From Bathynomus jamesi (lineage: Eukaryota > Arthropoda > Malacostraca > Isopoda > Cirolanidae), in contig JAJOZX010000942.1 of NCBI GenBank assembly GCA_023014485.1, positions 796,501 through 860,500 on the forward strand: DNA of 64,000 nt, written 5' to 3'. The notes below the pieces were generated by a model. The model made no database searches. It was not told the DNA's origin and was given only the letters and a program-made list of their open reading frames with translations. The translations under genes were made by a program, and so were the position numbers. Positions 41,995-53,789 of the stretch are shown piece after piece (the stretch's first letter is position 1; every line of letters starts with the position of its first letter).

Positions 41995-42840
41995 TTAGAC
42001 TGAAAAATGTCCAAATTGATGTCGTCCTTGTTCACACATGTTGATACAATGTTCCAAACTTAAACGCACATGTTCCAAAGTCTCTGGTGTGATTTGTGCA
42101 CAAACAGCACACATATTTTCTTTAAGGTCTTCAATGGTATATGAACATAATTGACTTAAGGTGACCCTGAGAAAAAATCTAGGGGTGTGAGGTCCAGGGA
42201 TCTTAGTGGCCACTTGATTGGTCCCCTGTACGGTACCCAATCCATTACCCAGGGAGAACTTCAACCAACCATCATTGCACCTCATAGAGATAGACAAAGT
42301 GAGGTGGTGCTCCATTCTGCTGAAAGTAAAACTGATGTCACACTGTAAGTAGTATTTCATTTAAATACAGTTCCAACACATCATGCAACAACTGGAGATA
42401 TCATTCAGGGGTGTGAGGTCCAGGGATCTTGGTGGCCACTTGATTGGTCCCCTGTACGCTACCCAATCCATCACCCAGGGAGAACTTCATCCAACCATCA
42501 TTGCACCTCATAGAGATAGACAAAGTGAGGTGGTAATCCATTCTGCTGAAAGTAAAACTGATGTCACACTGTAAGTGGTATTTCATTTAAATACAGTTCC
42601 AACACATCATGCAACAACTGGAGATATCATTCAGCATTAAGTCCTCCTTCCAGAAATACTGGTCCAAAAACAAGATTTCCATGAATGCTGCACCACACCA
42701 TTACTTTTGGGTTAGTATGGTGATGAGCATCAACAGTGACACAAGGATTATCCTGCACCCAGTACATGGTGTGTCAGTTTACACATCCATTCAGGTGGAA
42801 ACACACCTTGCTGTTAAACATGATATTGCTGGCTAGGTTT
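41995..42840 (-). pseudogene. Mariner-like transposase C-terminal half, degraded
   Basis: Frames on the minus strand end IEDLKENMCAVCAQITPETL, then EHVRLSLEHCINMCEQ and HQFGHFSV, the typical mariner C-terminal helix block. Upstream, shifted frames hint at the R-T-G-D-Q-S-S-G-H x D P W T S H P region where SPDLTPLDFF is expected. That part is present twice because of the 227-bp tandem duplication. Upstream of about 42650, short coding traces run to 42840 (KHTLYWVQDNPCVTVDAHH and VMVWCSIHGNLVFGPVFLE). Nothing intact remains. Confidence 0.65.
42181..42634. repeat. 227-bp tandem duplication
   Basis: Two copies starting GGGGTGTGAGGTCCAGGGAT and ending GGAGATATCATTCA are almost identical, so the duplication is more recent than the decay of the surrounding element. 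Confidence 0.92.
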
Positions 42841-43407
42841 CTTTTTGACTTAAACCATTCTCAAAATTGAAGTCTGTATCATCCCTATGTAATTCTCGTA
42901 CAAAATGCATCTTGTACAGATGAAATTTGCGACATTGCAATATTTAGTGTACAGATGTCTTTGAATGTCCACTTTTATATGCAATCTTTCTCACCAATCA
43001 TTGTGAACTTACTGCCATCCTGGAAAGTATATAAATACTGCCTTCAATACCAGTTGAAGTTCTCAGGTTGCAACCTACTCTTGGTTTGTGCTGAACACTC
43101 CTTGAATCTTGAAAACATTCAACTAACAGAACACTAACCAGGCCATGGTTTATTAGGATTATGACACTGAAATTCTTCAGCTGTCCACCTTTCGCTAAGC
43201 CTAGAAGCATGTAAAAGAACAATTTCCACCTTTCCCTGAGGAGTGTAACTTGCTTCCATATTAGCCAGTGTTATTCTACCTGCAACAAAAAAGAAGGTCC
43301 CAAAACAAAACATCAATTTGAACAATTGTTTTAGTTCTAATGTATTACTTTTGTAAATTTAATTTAAAATAAATTTTCCTATGAGACCAGACTTATGGGA
43401 CACCCTG

Positions 43408-43458
43408 TATATATGTATATATATGGTGTGTGTGTGTGTGTGTGTGTGTGTGTACACC

Positions 43459-43504
<46 letters not shown>
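43408..43504. repeat. (TA)n-(GT)n-(TA)n compound microsatellite
   Basis: TATATATG, then (TG)n at 43429-43453, then (TA)n up to the SINE-like unit. Confidence 0.93.
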
Positions 43505-43507
<3 letters not shown>

Positions 43508-43765
43508 CGCAAGGGGGTTCTAAGCTCGTGCTCTTTGTGCTCGTTTGTACGTGCTTGTTCCTGGAGGTTTCACGTGCGCCCTCCCGGCCCTAGCACCCAA
43601 GGATGATGGGGCTCGACCCTGCAGTCCTTGTCATCCTTGGTCTTTTTCCACTTCGACTGTCCCCTCCACCCTTTCTTTTTCCTCTGTCTTTCCTCTCACT
43701 TTTTCTTTGTTTTCCGCTGAGATATGCCCTTTAAATAGAGGCGAATCGGTTCTTCCCGAACTAAA

Positions 43766-43774
<9 letters not shown>
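43505..43774 (+). repeat. SINE-like retroposon, copy 2
   Basis: Begins CCCCGCAAGGGGGTTCTAAG and ends CCCGAACT followed by an A-run and (TA)n. It is nearly identical to 31347-31642 apart from a missing TTGAGTGCTC in the first 40 bp and a shorter poly(A). Confidence 0.7.

Positions 43775-43802
<28 letters not shown>
43774..43802. repeat. (TA)n microsatellite
   Basis: TA run following the A-tail of SINE-like copy 2. Confidence 0.93.
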
Positions 43803-43804
<2 letters not shown>

Positions 43805-45430
43805 GAAAATGTTTATTGGCAGACTATAGTCCATATGACAATATTACCGTATTAATACAATGACAGTTCACATACTAAGGATAGAAATATATACAATTGA
43901 TTAGAAATAATACAGTAATGTCGAAGTTAACTGGCGCTACAGACATACATTTTTGTACCAAGAATTCCATAGCTTAGAGGATAAATGGCAGGACTCATGG
44001 ATAGCTTGGATAATCAAGTTGGTTGATTTTTTAATTCTTTGCATCAGACTGTATTGAGCACATCTCGTTACCTCCAGGAAGCTCAGGACATTGCAGGTAG
44101 CAAATATTTGCGAAGCTGAGCATCTTGGGGAGGGGGGGGAAATTTATGTAAGAGTCTAAAAGACCTGTTGTATAGCAAATTTAGGGTTCTGCAAGAACCT
44201 TTTTTATAGTTCACCCACAGTTGCTGTCCATAAATATTACTGCAGAAAGTATGAGAGAGAATGTCTTTAGCTTCACTTGTACAAAACCAAAAGTTCCTTA
44301 TAGTCATATTCACTTTAGCACAAAGGCTTTGAGATTGTTTTCTTATATCCAAGTCATCACTCAATGAGCTGGTAATAGTTTGACCCAAATACTTAGACTT
44401 GTACTTCCTCAATTACTTCACCTGTCATTTTAAACCTAATATCAGCTGGCTGCTTACAGCTTTTAGGATGAAATTGCATAACCTTAGTGTTTGTAACATT
44501 AAAAAGAATATCATGTTTCTGCGAATACACTTCGCAGACTTTTAGTAGCCGATCCAGACCTTTAACAGAGGGACTTATTAACACCATATCATCTGCATAA
44601 ACATCCCACTGTTGCCTCATTAAATGAAGCAATTAATCCATCAATATACACATTAAATGGCATAGGGGAGAGCAAGGAGCCTTGTCTCACCCCACAAGAG
44701 GAGCCAAAACATTCAGATAGTACATTGCCCCATCTAATGGTAAAAGATTGGTGGGAATACTAAAATTTCAATAAATTTAATATGTACATGGGAACCTTCC
44801 TGTCCTCTAGTTTTTTAAATAAAATATTGTGGTTCACCCTATCATATGCTGTACTTATATCTAGTAAATAGCTATAAATAGTTGAATTACTGTCAATGTA
44901 TTTAGATATTGTTTCTTTAAGTACATAGATACACAGGTCAGTTGAGTGGAACCTTTTAAAACCAAACTGATTAGATGTCCATAGGTACTCATTTAATCAG
45001 AGTAACAAGAGTTTTTCTAGTAGTTTCAAGAAGCAGGAAGCGACAGCAATAGGCCTGTAATTATTGCTGGACAGAACATCTCCATACTTATTTTTGACCA
45101 GAGGCAAGATATATACCCTCATGAACTCTGCAGGGATATAGCTATGAGCAAGCATGGCTGATAGAAGCAATGATATATGCAAATATACTATGTCATTGGC
45201 ATATTTTAAGTGCTCATTCGATAGGTCATCTACCCTGATGCAGAACCAGTCTTTAAGCTCTTTAATTAACCTCTTTACTTCAGGAACTGATAAAGTATTT
45301 TCCCTTGTCTCTCCCACAGTTGTTTTGCTGCAATCTATCTTAAGATTATCCCTACTCACACTGTTAAGAATGTTATAGTGGTGGTTTTTCCACAGCTTTG
45401 CAATTTCATCCTCCCCCACTAGTGATGTAC
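43803..45430 (-). mobile_element. Non-LTR retrotransposon (Jockey/CR1 supergroup), partial
   Basis: Minus-strand reverse-transcriptase pieces run continuously in order from 45430 to about 44080, with a 3' region down to the TA tract. Both ORF1 and the endonuclease are missing, so the copy is 5' truncated. Confidence 0.8.
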
Positions 45431-45464
45431 TGATTCCAATGCCAATTCCATGAAAAACTGCCAA
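44083..45464 (-). pseudogene. LINE reverse transcriptase, frameshifted
   Basis: In order on the minus strand: TLSVPEVKRLIKELKD and LSNEHLKYAND near 45200; AHSYIPAEFMRVYILPLVKN and NNYRPIAVASCFLKLLEKLL near 45050; then a frame-broken stretch that includes a SNQFGFKR-like box near 44965. The polymerase motif VYADDMVLISPS follows near 44590, with intact aspartates. Next come CEVYSQKHDILFNVTNTKVM and YLGQTITSSLSDDLDI, then a C-terminal AYNxxFR-like segment (LLYNRSFRLLHKFP). It copies its own RNA at target sites in intact relatives. Here three or more frameshifts break the frame. It is not the same family as the CR1-like copies nearby. Confidence 0.85.
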
Positions 45465-45469
45465 TGCAA

Positions 45470-45976
45470 TGCCAATGCAGATTCTTTACCTAGATTTTAA
45501 AAAATCCCCCACCTTTTGGCACCCTATCAGAAGGAATGGCACCCTATGGGCCATGAATAATATATTTTAGTTTCTGTGCATTTGGTATGCCTTCATAGGT
45601 ATTTTCTTTTTGTCAACTTTTGCAGATGATGGTGGGAGGTGATCCTTTGCAATTTTACATGGGAGTATCTGTCCTATAAGTTCATCTCGCATTCCCATAT
45701 TTCAGTTTGCTCCCTTCGGAATATCCAAGTAGTGTGCTAGTGAGGTTTTAAAAATTAAAATAACATACTAATGACAATAATTTTAAACTCTGAGCAAATA
45801 TCTAGCAATTAAAACCAAAAGCAAAGAATCATTGATGTTATAAGTTTTTCACAATCAGCCTCAATAATACATTTTTCTGGCTTAGCACTGGTATTGTAAA
45901 AGTATAAGGAGCTTTGGATCCAATGGCACCCTCAAAGTGGTCTGCCCCCCTGCTTGAAAATTCCTAGATCCACCAC
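45470..45976. mobile_element. Possible hAT-type MITE
   Basis: The reversed right end (CAGTGGTGGATCTAGGAATT, then GCAGGGGGGCAG) is hAT-like. The left side near 45470-45515 (CCTAGATTTTAAAAAATCCCCC) may be its partner. GGCACCCTAT occurs twice inside. No clear 8-bp duplication, so boundaries are uncertain. Confidence 0.4.
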
Positions 45977-46522
45977 TGATATCTAATATTTTCAACTCTT
46001 CTACACTTTTAATAATTAGGAGGAATCAGGAAGAAAGCATGCAATATTAAAAATCCTAAACATACCAGGAGAGGCTATATTGCAATACTTATTGATGTTC
46101 AATATTACAAATTAAACTAATAAATTATGGTTGATCATCACCAACTTGAGTTAATATAGTACTAGGATATGGCCAAAGAAGGTTTTCTGCATTACCTGAT
46201 CCCTTTCAGGTGGATATTTCATTAGGTATTTAATTAAATTACATTTGAATACAATTTTAGAGGATTTGATGGTAATATATAGTTTTAAATTTAATTATAA
46301 AGTACTCTTAATACTCAATAGTAAGAGTTAATATGATCTTCCAATATGGCAAACATAAACTTTTAGGTTTATATTCTATGTGAAATTATTTTTGAGTAGC
46401 AAAAAAAAAAAAAAAAAGCCTTTCGTTTAACAACCCACCCACCCCAAAAAAATCATAATAAATGCATCACTGGACTGCCAGGAATAAATCCATACTAATA
46501 TTATAAGATCTGTTTTCAAATG
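45977..46522. other. No recognisable feature
   Basis: AT-rich; poly(A) at 46400-46418. Confidence 0.5.
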
Positions 46523-47263
46523 CAGTAGATCCCTCTATATCCACAACCATTTAAAATGTGCATAAAAATTGTTGTATCCATGAACCCTAACCTCTTATCT
46601 ATGAACTTTACTATAAATATAGGCCAAAAATGAAAAAAATAAAAATAAAATGCTGTAGCTAGAAATAAACATGATTTTTGCAAATTAAACTATAGCTACA
46701 CTGCTTTAACTAGATGTAATTTATAGGTTATTAGAGCACAGTACACTATACTGTACAATATTAATTGTAATATAATGGCTTGTTCTGTTGACTGAACCAT
46801 ATATACATGTTTACTTTATGCATTCATGTTGTGTGCCCTTGGATTTGATAAATTATTAAAGTTATCTTGCTTTAATTTTAGGCATTATTTTCTTCCATTC
46901 CCTTTTCACACTCTTTCATAACATCTGCCAAATGCACCACATCAGTATTGTCCCATATAATGGTTCATCAGTTTCCCAGTAAGACCATAGAGATTGGAAT
47001 TCAGTGGGATGGAAACCTTCAGTAATATTATCTTTTCCCATACTAATTTTCTTTAATGAATACAATTTTAATTCATTGTATATATTATTTCTTTATTTAT
47101 GTTTGAAAATAGTTTAATTAAACAAAAAAAAAGGGGAATTTTTTGGGTCAGGTTGGAACCAAATCCCATTTCCCCCATAAGATATGTTATTTTCATATCC
47201 ACAATTTCACGTATCTGTGAGGTCTTTTGGAATGCAACCTCACATATATGGCAGGATCTACTG
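46523..47263. mobile_element. pogo-like MITE
   Basis: The left CAGTAGATCCCTCTATATCC and the reversed right CAGTAGATCCTGCCATATATG are inverted ends. TA follows the right end and TG (mutated TA) precedes the left. No transposase signature inside. Confidence 0.65.
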
Positions 47264-47539
47264 TATTGGCAAACTCTGACATTTCAGAAGAATCCAAACA
47301 ACTTTTTCTATTTTTTATAAAATTCAAATTTAATTTTTATTCAGGAGATTAAACAAACTATAATGGAATGACATGTATGTCCCCTCCTGTATTTGTGACC
47401 TTGAGTCTTGCTGAAAATACATCACTCAATGTGTGCAATTTTTCAATTCATGTTGAGTGGACCTTCATTTGACCCTTGACCCGAGTCTTGTGATGATCCA
47501 AAGTAATGATGGGATTGTTTAATCTCCTTCACAACATCT
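47264..47539. other. No recognisable feature
   Basis: Short interval between the pogo-like MITE and the LINE 3' end. Confidence 0.5.
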
Positions 47540-50480
47540 AAGGTCATATGATCAACAGAAGCTAAGGCTAACAAAAACCATAAGATCCACTCTAAGGTTA
47601 GCCCAAAAGAAGAGAATAGGGGGTTAAAAGAAGAGAATAAGGGGTTAAGTAAGTAGCAAAACCTATCATTCTTGGGTTAGCATTCATTCAAAAAAAGAGA
47701 GAGAAAGACTCACCATCATCATCTGCCAGCCACTGTCGACAAGTTAGAAAAATAGTCAAAGAGAATAGGAAAGGGGTGAAAGATGAAAAGAAGTTAAATT
47801 AGAACACTTACAAACCATGCAAACACAGTCTTAACTCCTAAAGAAATAGTGTCATACCATGCAAACTACAGACATGCAAGTAGAAAGAGGATGAGGAAGA
47901 AAAAAAAAGTATGAAGAGTATAACAAAAAGTGGGTTAGTTTACGCTATGAGCTGCATCTAAGTTTGTGTTAGTCTATTTTTTTTAATAATATAAATTTAA
48001 TGCTGGCATATCACAAGCTGGTATCATTTGTCAACAGACGCAAACCTCAACTGCCACCCCCAGAGCTCCTGTTGCTAATTGTTTTATTATTTTAAATGAT
48101 GTTAATATTTTTAAAATGCCTATCTAAATGGTTTTTAAACATATTAACGTTGTTAGAGTTCATGATGGATGCAGAAAGATTATTCCATTTATCAATTACT
48201 TTAAATGTAAAAAGAGTCTTTAGCGATATTAGTAATGAACTGTCTACCACATAATTTAAATCCATTATTACAAGTACCGTATTGCTATTATCAAAAATGA
48301 ACAATGTCAAAATTTACATTATTGATTTTATTAACAATTTTGAAAAGTTCAATAAGTTCTCCCCTTAATCTCCTAGTCTCAAGTGAATGCAAGTCTACCT
48401 CTTTAATCCTATCTTTGTAAGACTTGTTGCGTAGTGATGGAATTAGTTTCATGGCATGTCACTGAACCCTTTCCAACCTATCAATATCCTCACACAAATA
48501 CAGGCACCAAAACTGAACAGCATACTCAAAGTGACACCTGACTAGGTACTTGTAAAGGGGCAATATAATATTCTTCCATTTAAATTTTAAATTACATGAT
48601 ATGAAGCCTAACATCCTATTAGCTTTTGTGCAAGACTCCAGGCACTGGTTCCTAACTTTTAAATCCTTAGATACGCGTATGCCTAAATCTACTTCCTCAT
48701 CAATGCTTGCTAACTGTCTATTGTCCATTGTGTATGTGTAATTATTGTCACAAGAACCTATATACAAAACTTTACATTTGTCTATGTTAAATTGCATCTG
48801 CCACTTATCCATCCACTCTATAATCCTATTTACATCATCTTGGAGCCTATTTCTGTCATTCACATTAAGAACTTTACTGCCTATTTTAGTATCATCCACA
48901 AATTTTGACACATTACTAGTCAAGCCTACATCTATGTCATTAATGTAAATTAAGAATAGCAATGGGCCTAACACTGAATCCTGAGGAACACTACTACCTA
49001 CATCCAGCCACCCTGATTCCCTATCATTAACAACAATCCTCTGTTTCCTGGGACAAAGCCATTCCTCTAACCAGTTAGCTACCTGACCATGTATACTGTG
49101 CGCTTTAACCTTCACAATTAATCTTTTATACGGAACTGTATCAAACACTTTTTTAAAGTCTAAATAAATAAATGTCAGCCACTCTATGCATATCATATTC
49201 ATGCACTATTTCATTATAAAACTCCAACAAATTAGTTAAACAAGATTTATGGCATTGAAACCCATACTGACTACTATTAATCAAATCACGACTTTCTAAG
49301 TGATCAATGATACGACCTCTAACTACAGATTCCAAAAGTTTACTGTGACATTAAGCTAATAGGCCTATGGATTGCTAGCTACTATGCGGTCACCTTCTTT
49401 AAAAATGGTCGTAACGAGCTAATTTGAAGTCTTCAGGAATAATCCCTACTTCCAGTGACTTGTTAAAAATTTTTGTTAATGGGCCTATGATAATGTCTTT
49501 CAAATGTCTTGGATAAAGCACATTAGGGCCTGGAGCCTTGCTAACTTTTAGCTTATTGATATAATGTGCAATCTCACCCTCATAAACAGTTATTTCATTA
49601 AAAATAGTCTCGCTATTAAATGGAACAATATTTTCTACTTTGGGGACATTATTTACATCTATGATAAAAACTGTCACAAAAAAGTTGTTAAAAATACCCG
49701 CCATCAACTGAGTGTCGAAAGCCAAAGCTGTTAGCATCCACTAGAGGGCCTATGTTATCTTTTATCAGCTTACAATTACTGACAGAGTCAAAAAACGTTT
49801 TTGGATTATGTTTACTATCCGCAGCTACAGGTATCTCTAAATTACGCTTAGCATTCCTAACAGATCTTTTAACCTGATGTCTAAGCTCAATATATCTATT
49901 AAAGTTAGCTACAGTGCCACTGCACTTATTAAGTCTATACGCTCTGTTACACTCATTTATGAACTCATCTATTTCCCTAGTCCACCACTTGGGCCTACCA
50001 TGATTTCTAGTGCACTTGGGCCTATGCTGAATAAACTCCCTTTCAATATTCAAAAAACTTTTAAAGACCTCCCAATGAAAATTTGCATCATTACCCATAA
50101 ATAAATTATCCCAGTCCACTACTCTCATCCTGTCCACAAAACTATTAAAATTAGCCCTACTAAAATCAGGGACATCTATTACATTACTATCCTTACTGTT
50201 TTCTATCAATAGGTTAAACCTAATAATTTGGTGATCAATACATCCCAAACTCTCACCTACTTCCAAACCTTCAACTATATTCTCGTCATTCATCATCACC
50301 AGGTCTAAAATATTGTCACTGCAAGTTGGTTCAGTAACCATCTGTCATAAAAAATTATCTTCCATGAACTCAATCAGTCTCAAACCCTCATCAATCATTA
50401 CCACTAAAAGTCTTGTAATTAATGTTAGGGCAGTTAAAGTCTCCGACAATTATACTTTCCTGATTACACTGGGCAACAAA
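47540..50480 (-). mobile_element. CR1-like LINE, minus copy, 3' part
   Basis: Contains the 3' UTR (47540-48090), the C-terminus and the reverse transcriptase up to the last endonuclease motif near 50440. It is the most complete copy in the window. The 5' part lies at 53840-54760, on the far side of inserted elements. Confidence 0.9.
48092..50480 (-). pseudogene. CR1-like LINE polyprotein: end of endonuclease and reverse transcriptase
   Basis: In order: SIIVGDFNCPNINYKTF near 50440 (endonuclease Asn/Asp motif); MVTEPTCSDNILDLVMMNDE; RVVDWDNLFMGNDANFHWE; PKWWTREIDEFI; KLKVSKAPGPN near 49550 (finger box); ESVVRGRIIDHLESRD; SSQYGFQCHKSCLTNLLEF; FIYLDFKKVFDTVPYKRL; SSVPQDSVLGPLLFLIYIND; and the polymerase box KFVDDTKIG, where FADD has become FVDD. 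Then MDKWQMQFNIDKCKVLY and the C-terminal FKVIDKWNNLSASIMNS and NMFKNHLDRHFK. Frameshifts occur near 48470, 49170, 49380, 49700 and 50350. The Val for Ala next to the catalytic Asp pair and the frameshifts make it inactive. Confidence 0.92.
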
Positions 50481-52600
50481 AATCTTTTTTTCGTGTCCCA
50501 AGAATGAAAATACCTTATTCTTATAGTATTTTCTGTGCTGAATCCAAATAAGTTTGTAAAATTTCTCTATCATGTCTGGTTTTTGTGTGACATGCAATTT
50601 AATTTTTAAAAACCCATATAGTTACATACTTGTTAAAATATGATCGAAAAGACATACCTGTAGTTTAAAAAGTAGCTTGTTTTGATTTTCTGCTGTGCTT
50701 TGCCTCAGGCATGTCTCTCTTAAGAGTCCAGCAATAGTCAGCCAGCATACTGGGGCTCCATTTGCCTTGGTAATGGTTTTCCATGGCAGAAATATCCTGA
50801 TGAAAACGCTCACCATGTTCGTCGCTTACCGCACCCAGGTTTTCCGGAAAAAAGTCCAAGTGAGAGTCCAAGAAATGAACCTTTAATGACATATTGCACC
50901 CCATTGCTTGGTAAGACTTAGAAGATCTACTATTTCAGGATAGTTTTCGGCCTTGTGATTTCCCAAAAAATTGGTGCAGACACTTTTGAAACTCTGCCAC
51001 GCAGCTTTCTCAACTATTCATTCAACTCTCCTTCAAATCTCTCATCTCTTAACAATTCTCTGATCTGAGGGCCTACAAAAATGCCTTCTTTAATCTTGGC
51101 ATCACTGATCCGGGGAAACTTATTTCTCAAGTATGTGAATCCTGTTTGCGCTTTATCCATCGCTTTAACAAAGTTTTTCATAAGTCCAAGCTTGATATGC
51201 AAAGGAGGAAGGTACACTTTCTCAGGGTCAACAAGTGAACTATTCACAACATTTTTCTTGCCTGGAACAAGTGAGGTGCATTTTGGCCAATCCTTCTTAA
51301 CGTAGTGGTTTTGCTTGTCCCTACTGTCCCACTTACATAAAAAACAACAGTACTTGGTGTAACCTAGCTACAACCCTAGCAAAAGTGCAATGACCTTCAG
51401 ATCTCCACAGATATTCCACTTATATTTCTGATACTGAAACTTTTCTAAAAGCAACTTCATGTTGTCGTATGACTCTTTCATGTTTGCAGCATGTGCAATA
51501 GATACAGAAGGAAATTTATTTCCGTTGTGAAGAAGGACTGCTTTCAAGCTGACTTTTGAGGAGTCAATGAACAATCACCACTCATCCACGTTATGTTCAT
51601 GACCAAGAGCCCCCATGACTGAATTAACATCTTTACAAAACACAAGTCCATCTTCATGGGAGACCCATTCTTTGAATTCATCATGGCGGCTGCAGAAAAA
51701 ACAAACTTTAGTGTCACGTTGCAGTAGATTCCAACCCTTTAATCTTGAACCTAAAAGTTCAGCCTGCTTCTTAGATAATTTCAAATCACGAACTAGGTCA
51801 TTTAGATCTCCTTGTGACAGTAAATGTAGTTCATTGGAGGAACAGGTAGCCTGGAATGTTGGATCAGAAATGTCTTCATCTTTTTCCTCGTGATATGCTA
51901 CAGCTACGTTTGATTCCTCATCACTTAAACTTACATGTTCAGGAGGATTTGGTACTGGAAGTTGAGCACTATGGGGAACTGGTCTCATTGCAGATGGTAG
52001 ATTAGGGTATTTCATAAGGCTCTTTGTTTTTGAAGTGATCCCCTTTGTATTTACCAGGCAGAAATAGCAGTCTGTTGTGTGATCTTTGGGTTCCCTCCAA
52101 ATCATTGGAATAGCAAAATGGCATGTGACGTGAACCGTTTAGCCATCCTGTAAGTAGTCTTACACATGTCACACAACAAAAATGTGAGGGGCCCAACTCT
52201 TGTCCTGATCACCTACTTTACATCCGAAATAAAGTTCATAGCATTTTTTTACTAATGGTGTAAAGTTACGTTTCTGGGATTTTAAAGTTAGATCACCACA
52301 TACATAACAAAAGGAATTAGGATGATTCAGACAGTTCCACGGCATTACAAAACATCTATATGAATACAACACTGGTGTAAAATTAACAAGAAGCAACAGA
52401 CACTAGCTGTTAATACTGTGACATTTACAAGCAGACTGACTTGGAGCTGCTCTACACACAGAAACTAGGCTCATGTCTGAACAGGTACAAACATGTTTCA
52501 ACCTGCACAGTCTGCTGCTCCGACCAAATTTATCCTGCCAGCATTATCAGAACTTTCTCCCCAAAGGAATAAATTGTACTAATTTTACAGAAAAATTAAT
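50480..52600 (-). mobile_element. Transposon-like unit carrying an unclassified gene, inserted in the LINE
   Basis: The LINE endonuclease reading stops at about 53840 and resumes at about 50480. The intervening 3.3 kb holds this unit and a mariner. The left edge reads CACTGGGCAACAAAAATC. The right edge is not resolved because the mariner at 52609 and AT-rich DNA follow. Inverted ends were not demonstrated. Confidence 0.5.
50665..52396 (-). pseudogene. Unclassified multi-copy gene (WREPKDHTTDCYFC family), near full length
   Basis: Read across frames from 52396 down to 50665, this gives a nearly continuous product of about 570 residues. The first part has paired cysteines (SFCYVCGDLTLKSQKR; HFCCVTCVRLLTGWLNG), then WREPKDHTTDCYFCLVNTKG, a PNLPSAMRPVPHS motif and LNDLVRDLKLSKKQAELLGS. 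The middle has LFIDSSKVSLKAVLLHNGNK, ANMKESYDNMKLLLEKFQY, WNICGDLKVIALLLGL and PPLHIKLGLMKNFVKAMDK. The end has CNMSLKVHFLDSHLDFFPEN and DEHGERFHQDISAMENHYQG. Two stops, near 51573 (EW-stop-LFID) and 51366 (LGL-stop-LGYT), look like CGA and CAG to stop changes, and some frameshifts are present. The pattern of conserved Asp, Glu and His suggests an RNase-H-like nuclease, possibly a transposase. This is inference; I know the family only as uncharacterised multi-copy animal proteins. Confidence 0.72.
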
Positions 52601-52608
52601 ACAACATA

Positions 52609-53565
52609 CAGTGTCCATAAAGTCATGGTGGGATTTTAAATAGCTATATTATTGCAACGAAACATGATAATGAGATGAAAAAAAGGCAAATTGAAAAACA
52701 ACTCTAAAAGAATAACTTTATTTAACGTAGTTCGATATGGGCTCCTCTGGTAGCCCTGCAGACATCTAGGCGGTGATGTGTGTCCGTAAAGTCATGGTGG
52801 GATTTTAAATAGCTATATTATTGCAATGAAACATGATAATGAGATGAAACAATACCAAATTTAAGAACAACTCTCAAAGTTGTATCTTGTAGTTAGTCTA
52901 GGCTAAGCTTAACCTTTTTCTCGTAGTTAGTCTAGGCTGTCCACATGCCTATGTTGAACATGAGCGTAATAGCCCGAAAGTTAATGTGTGGTGTGCATGC
53001 TCTAGCACGAGATCGAGTGATTGGCCCATTTTTCTTCGCGGAACCCACTGTGACATCACACAACTACCTCGCTATGTTGGAACATTTTGCAGTACCCCAA
53101 TTTATTGACAATAATGTCATCTTTCAGCAAGATGGTGCTCCTCCGCACTATGCCAACGTTGTTCGAGAATTCCTTAATGAAAAATTTCCACAGAGATGGA
53201 TAGGAAGAGGAGGATGGAAGCCATGGCCTCCACGCTCTCCGGACCTGACACCTTTGGACTTTTACATGTGGGGTTACGTCAAGCAAAGCGTGTACAGTGT
53301 ACCCATTAGGGATATTCATCACTTGCACGAGCGAATCACGGAAGCTATCGCATCCGTCACTCCTGATGTTCTTGGGTGTGTGTGGCTGGAATTGAATCAC
53401 CGCCTAGATGTCTGCAGGGCTACCAGAGGAGCCCATATCGAACTACGTTAAATAAAGTTATTCTTTTAGAGTTGTTCTTCAATTTGCCTTTTTTTCATCT
53501 CATTATCATGTTTCGTTGCAATAATATAGCTATTTAAAATCCCACCATGACTTAGGGACACACTG
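52609..53565 (+). mobile_element. DD41D mariner with a doubled left end
   Basis: TA lies at 52607-52608 and 53566-53567. The left end CAGTGTCCATAAAGTCATGG pairs with the reversed right end CAGTGTGTCCCTAAGTCATG. The first 175 bp (52609-52783) are an inverted copy of the right terminal 175 bp, including the transposase C-terminal codons. A second left end (TGTCCGTAAAGTCATGGTGG) starts at 52781. Confidence 0.88.
52945..53451 (+). pseudogene. DD41D mariner transposase, C-terminal two catalytic residues
   Basis: A 168-residue open frame reads RDRVIGPFFFAEPTVTSHNY, then FQQDGAPPHYANVV and RSPDLTPLDFYMWG, with exactly 41 residues between the two aspartates. It ends RLDVCRATRGAHIELR and a stop. It lacks the DNA-binding half and the first catalytic aspartate, which should lie just before HALARDRVIG. 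The first methionines are not the real start. Closely related to, but distinct from, the palindromic elements at 13852 and 23207 and the fragment at 27081. Confidence 0.9.
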
Positions 53566-53780
53566 TATATATTAATATTAATATATTTTATTATAGTTAT
53601 ATTAATTAATATAATATATTATTATATTTATTATTTTTATAATGTTTTATATTATAATATTGTTATATACTTAATTATATATAATGTTATTATTTTTTTA
53701 TCCAGTGATCATGCTAAATGAGGAAAAAATGAACATAGCGTCACAAGTAAACTAAGCCTGATAGAAAAAATCTGATTTCA
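53566..53780. repeat. Low-complexity A/T DNA
   Basis: TAATAT/TTATTAT-rich stretch up to about 53700, then short unassigned sequence. Confidence 0.8.
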
Positions 53781-53789
53781 TATTTAGAT

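Larger units (their letters stand above)
41928..43407 (-). mobile_element. Mariner/Tc1-like element with about 70-bp inverted repeats
   Basis: The left CAAGGTGTCCCATAAGTCCA and the reversed right CAGGGTGTCCCATAAGTCTG continue as inverted copies through TCATAGGAAAATTTATTTTA. TA follows the right end. An internal 227-bp tandem duplication (42181-42407, 42408-42634) carries the degenerate catalytic region. Confidence 0.85.
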
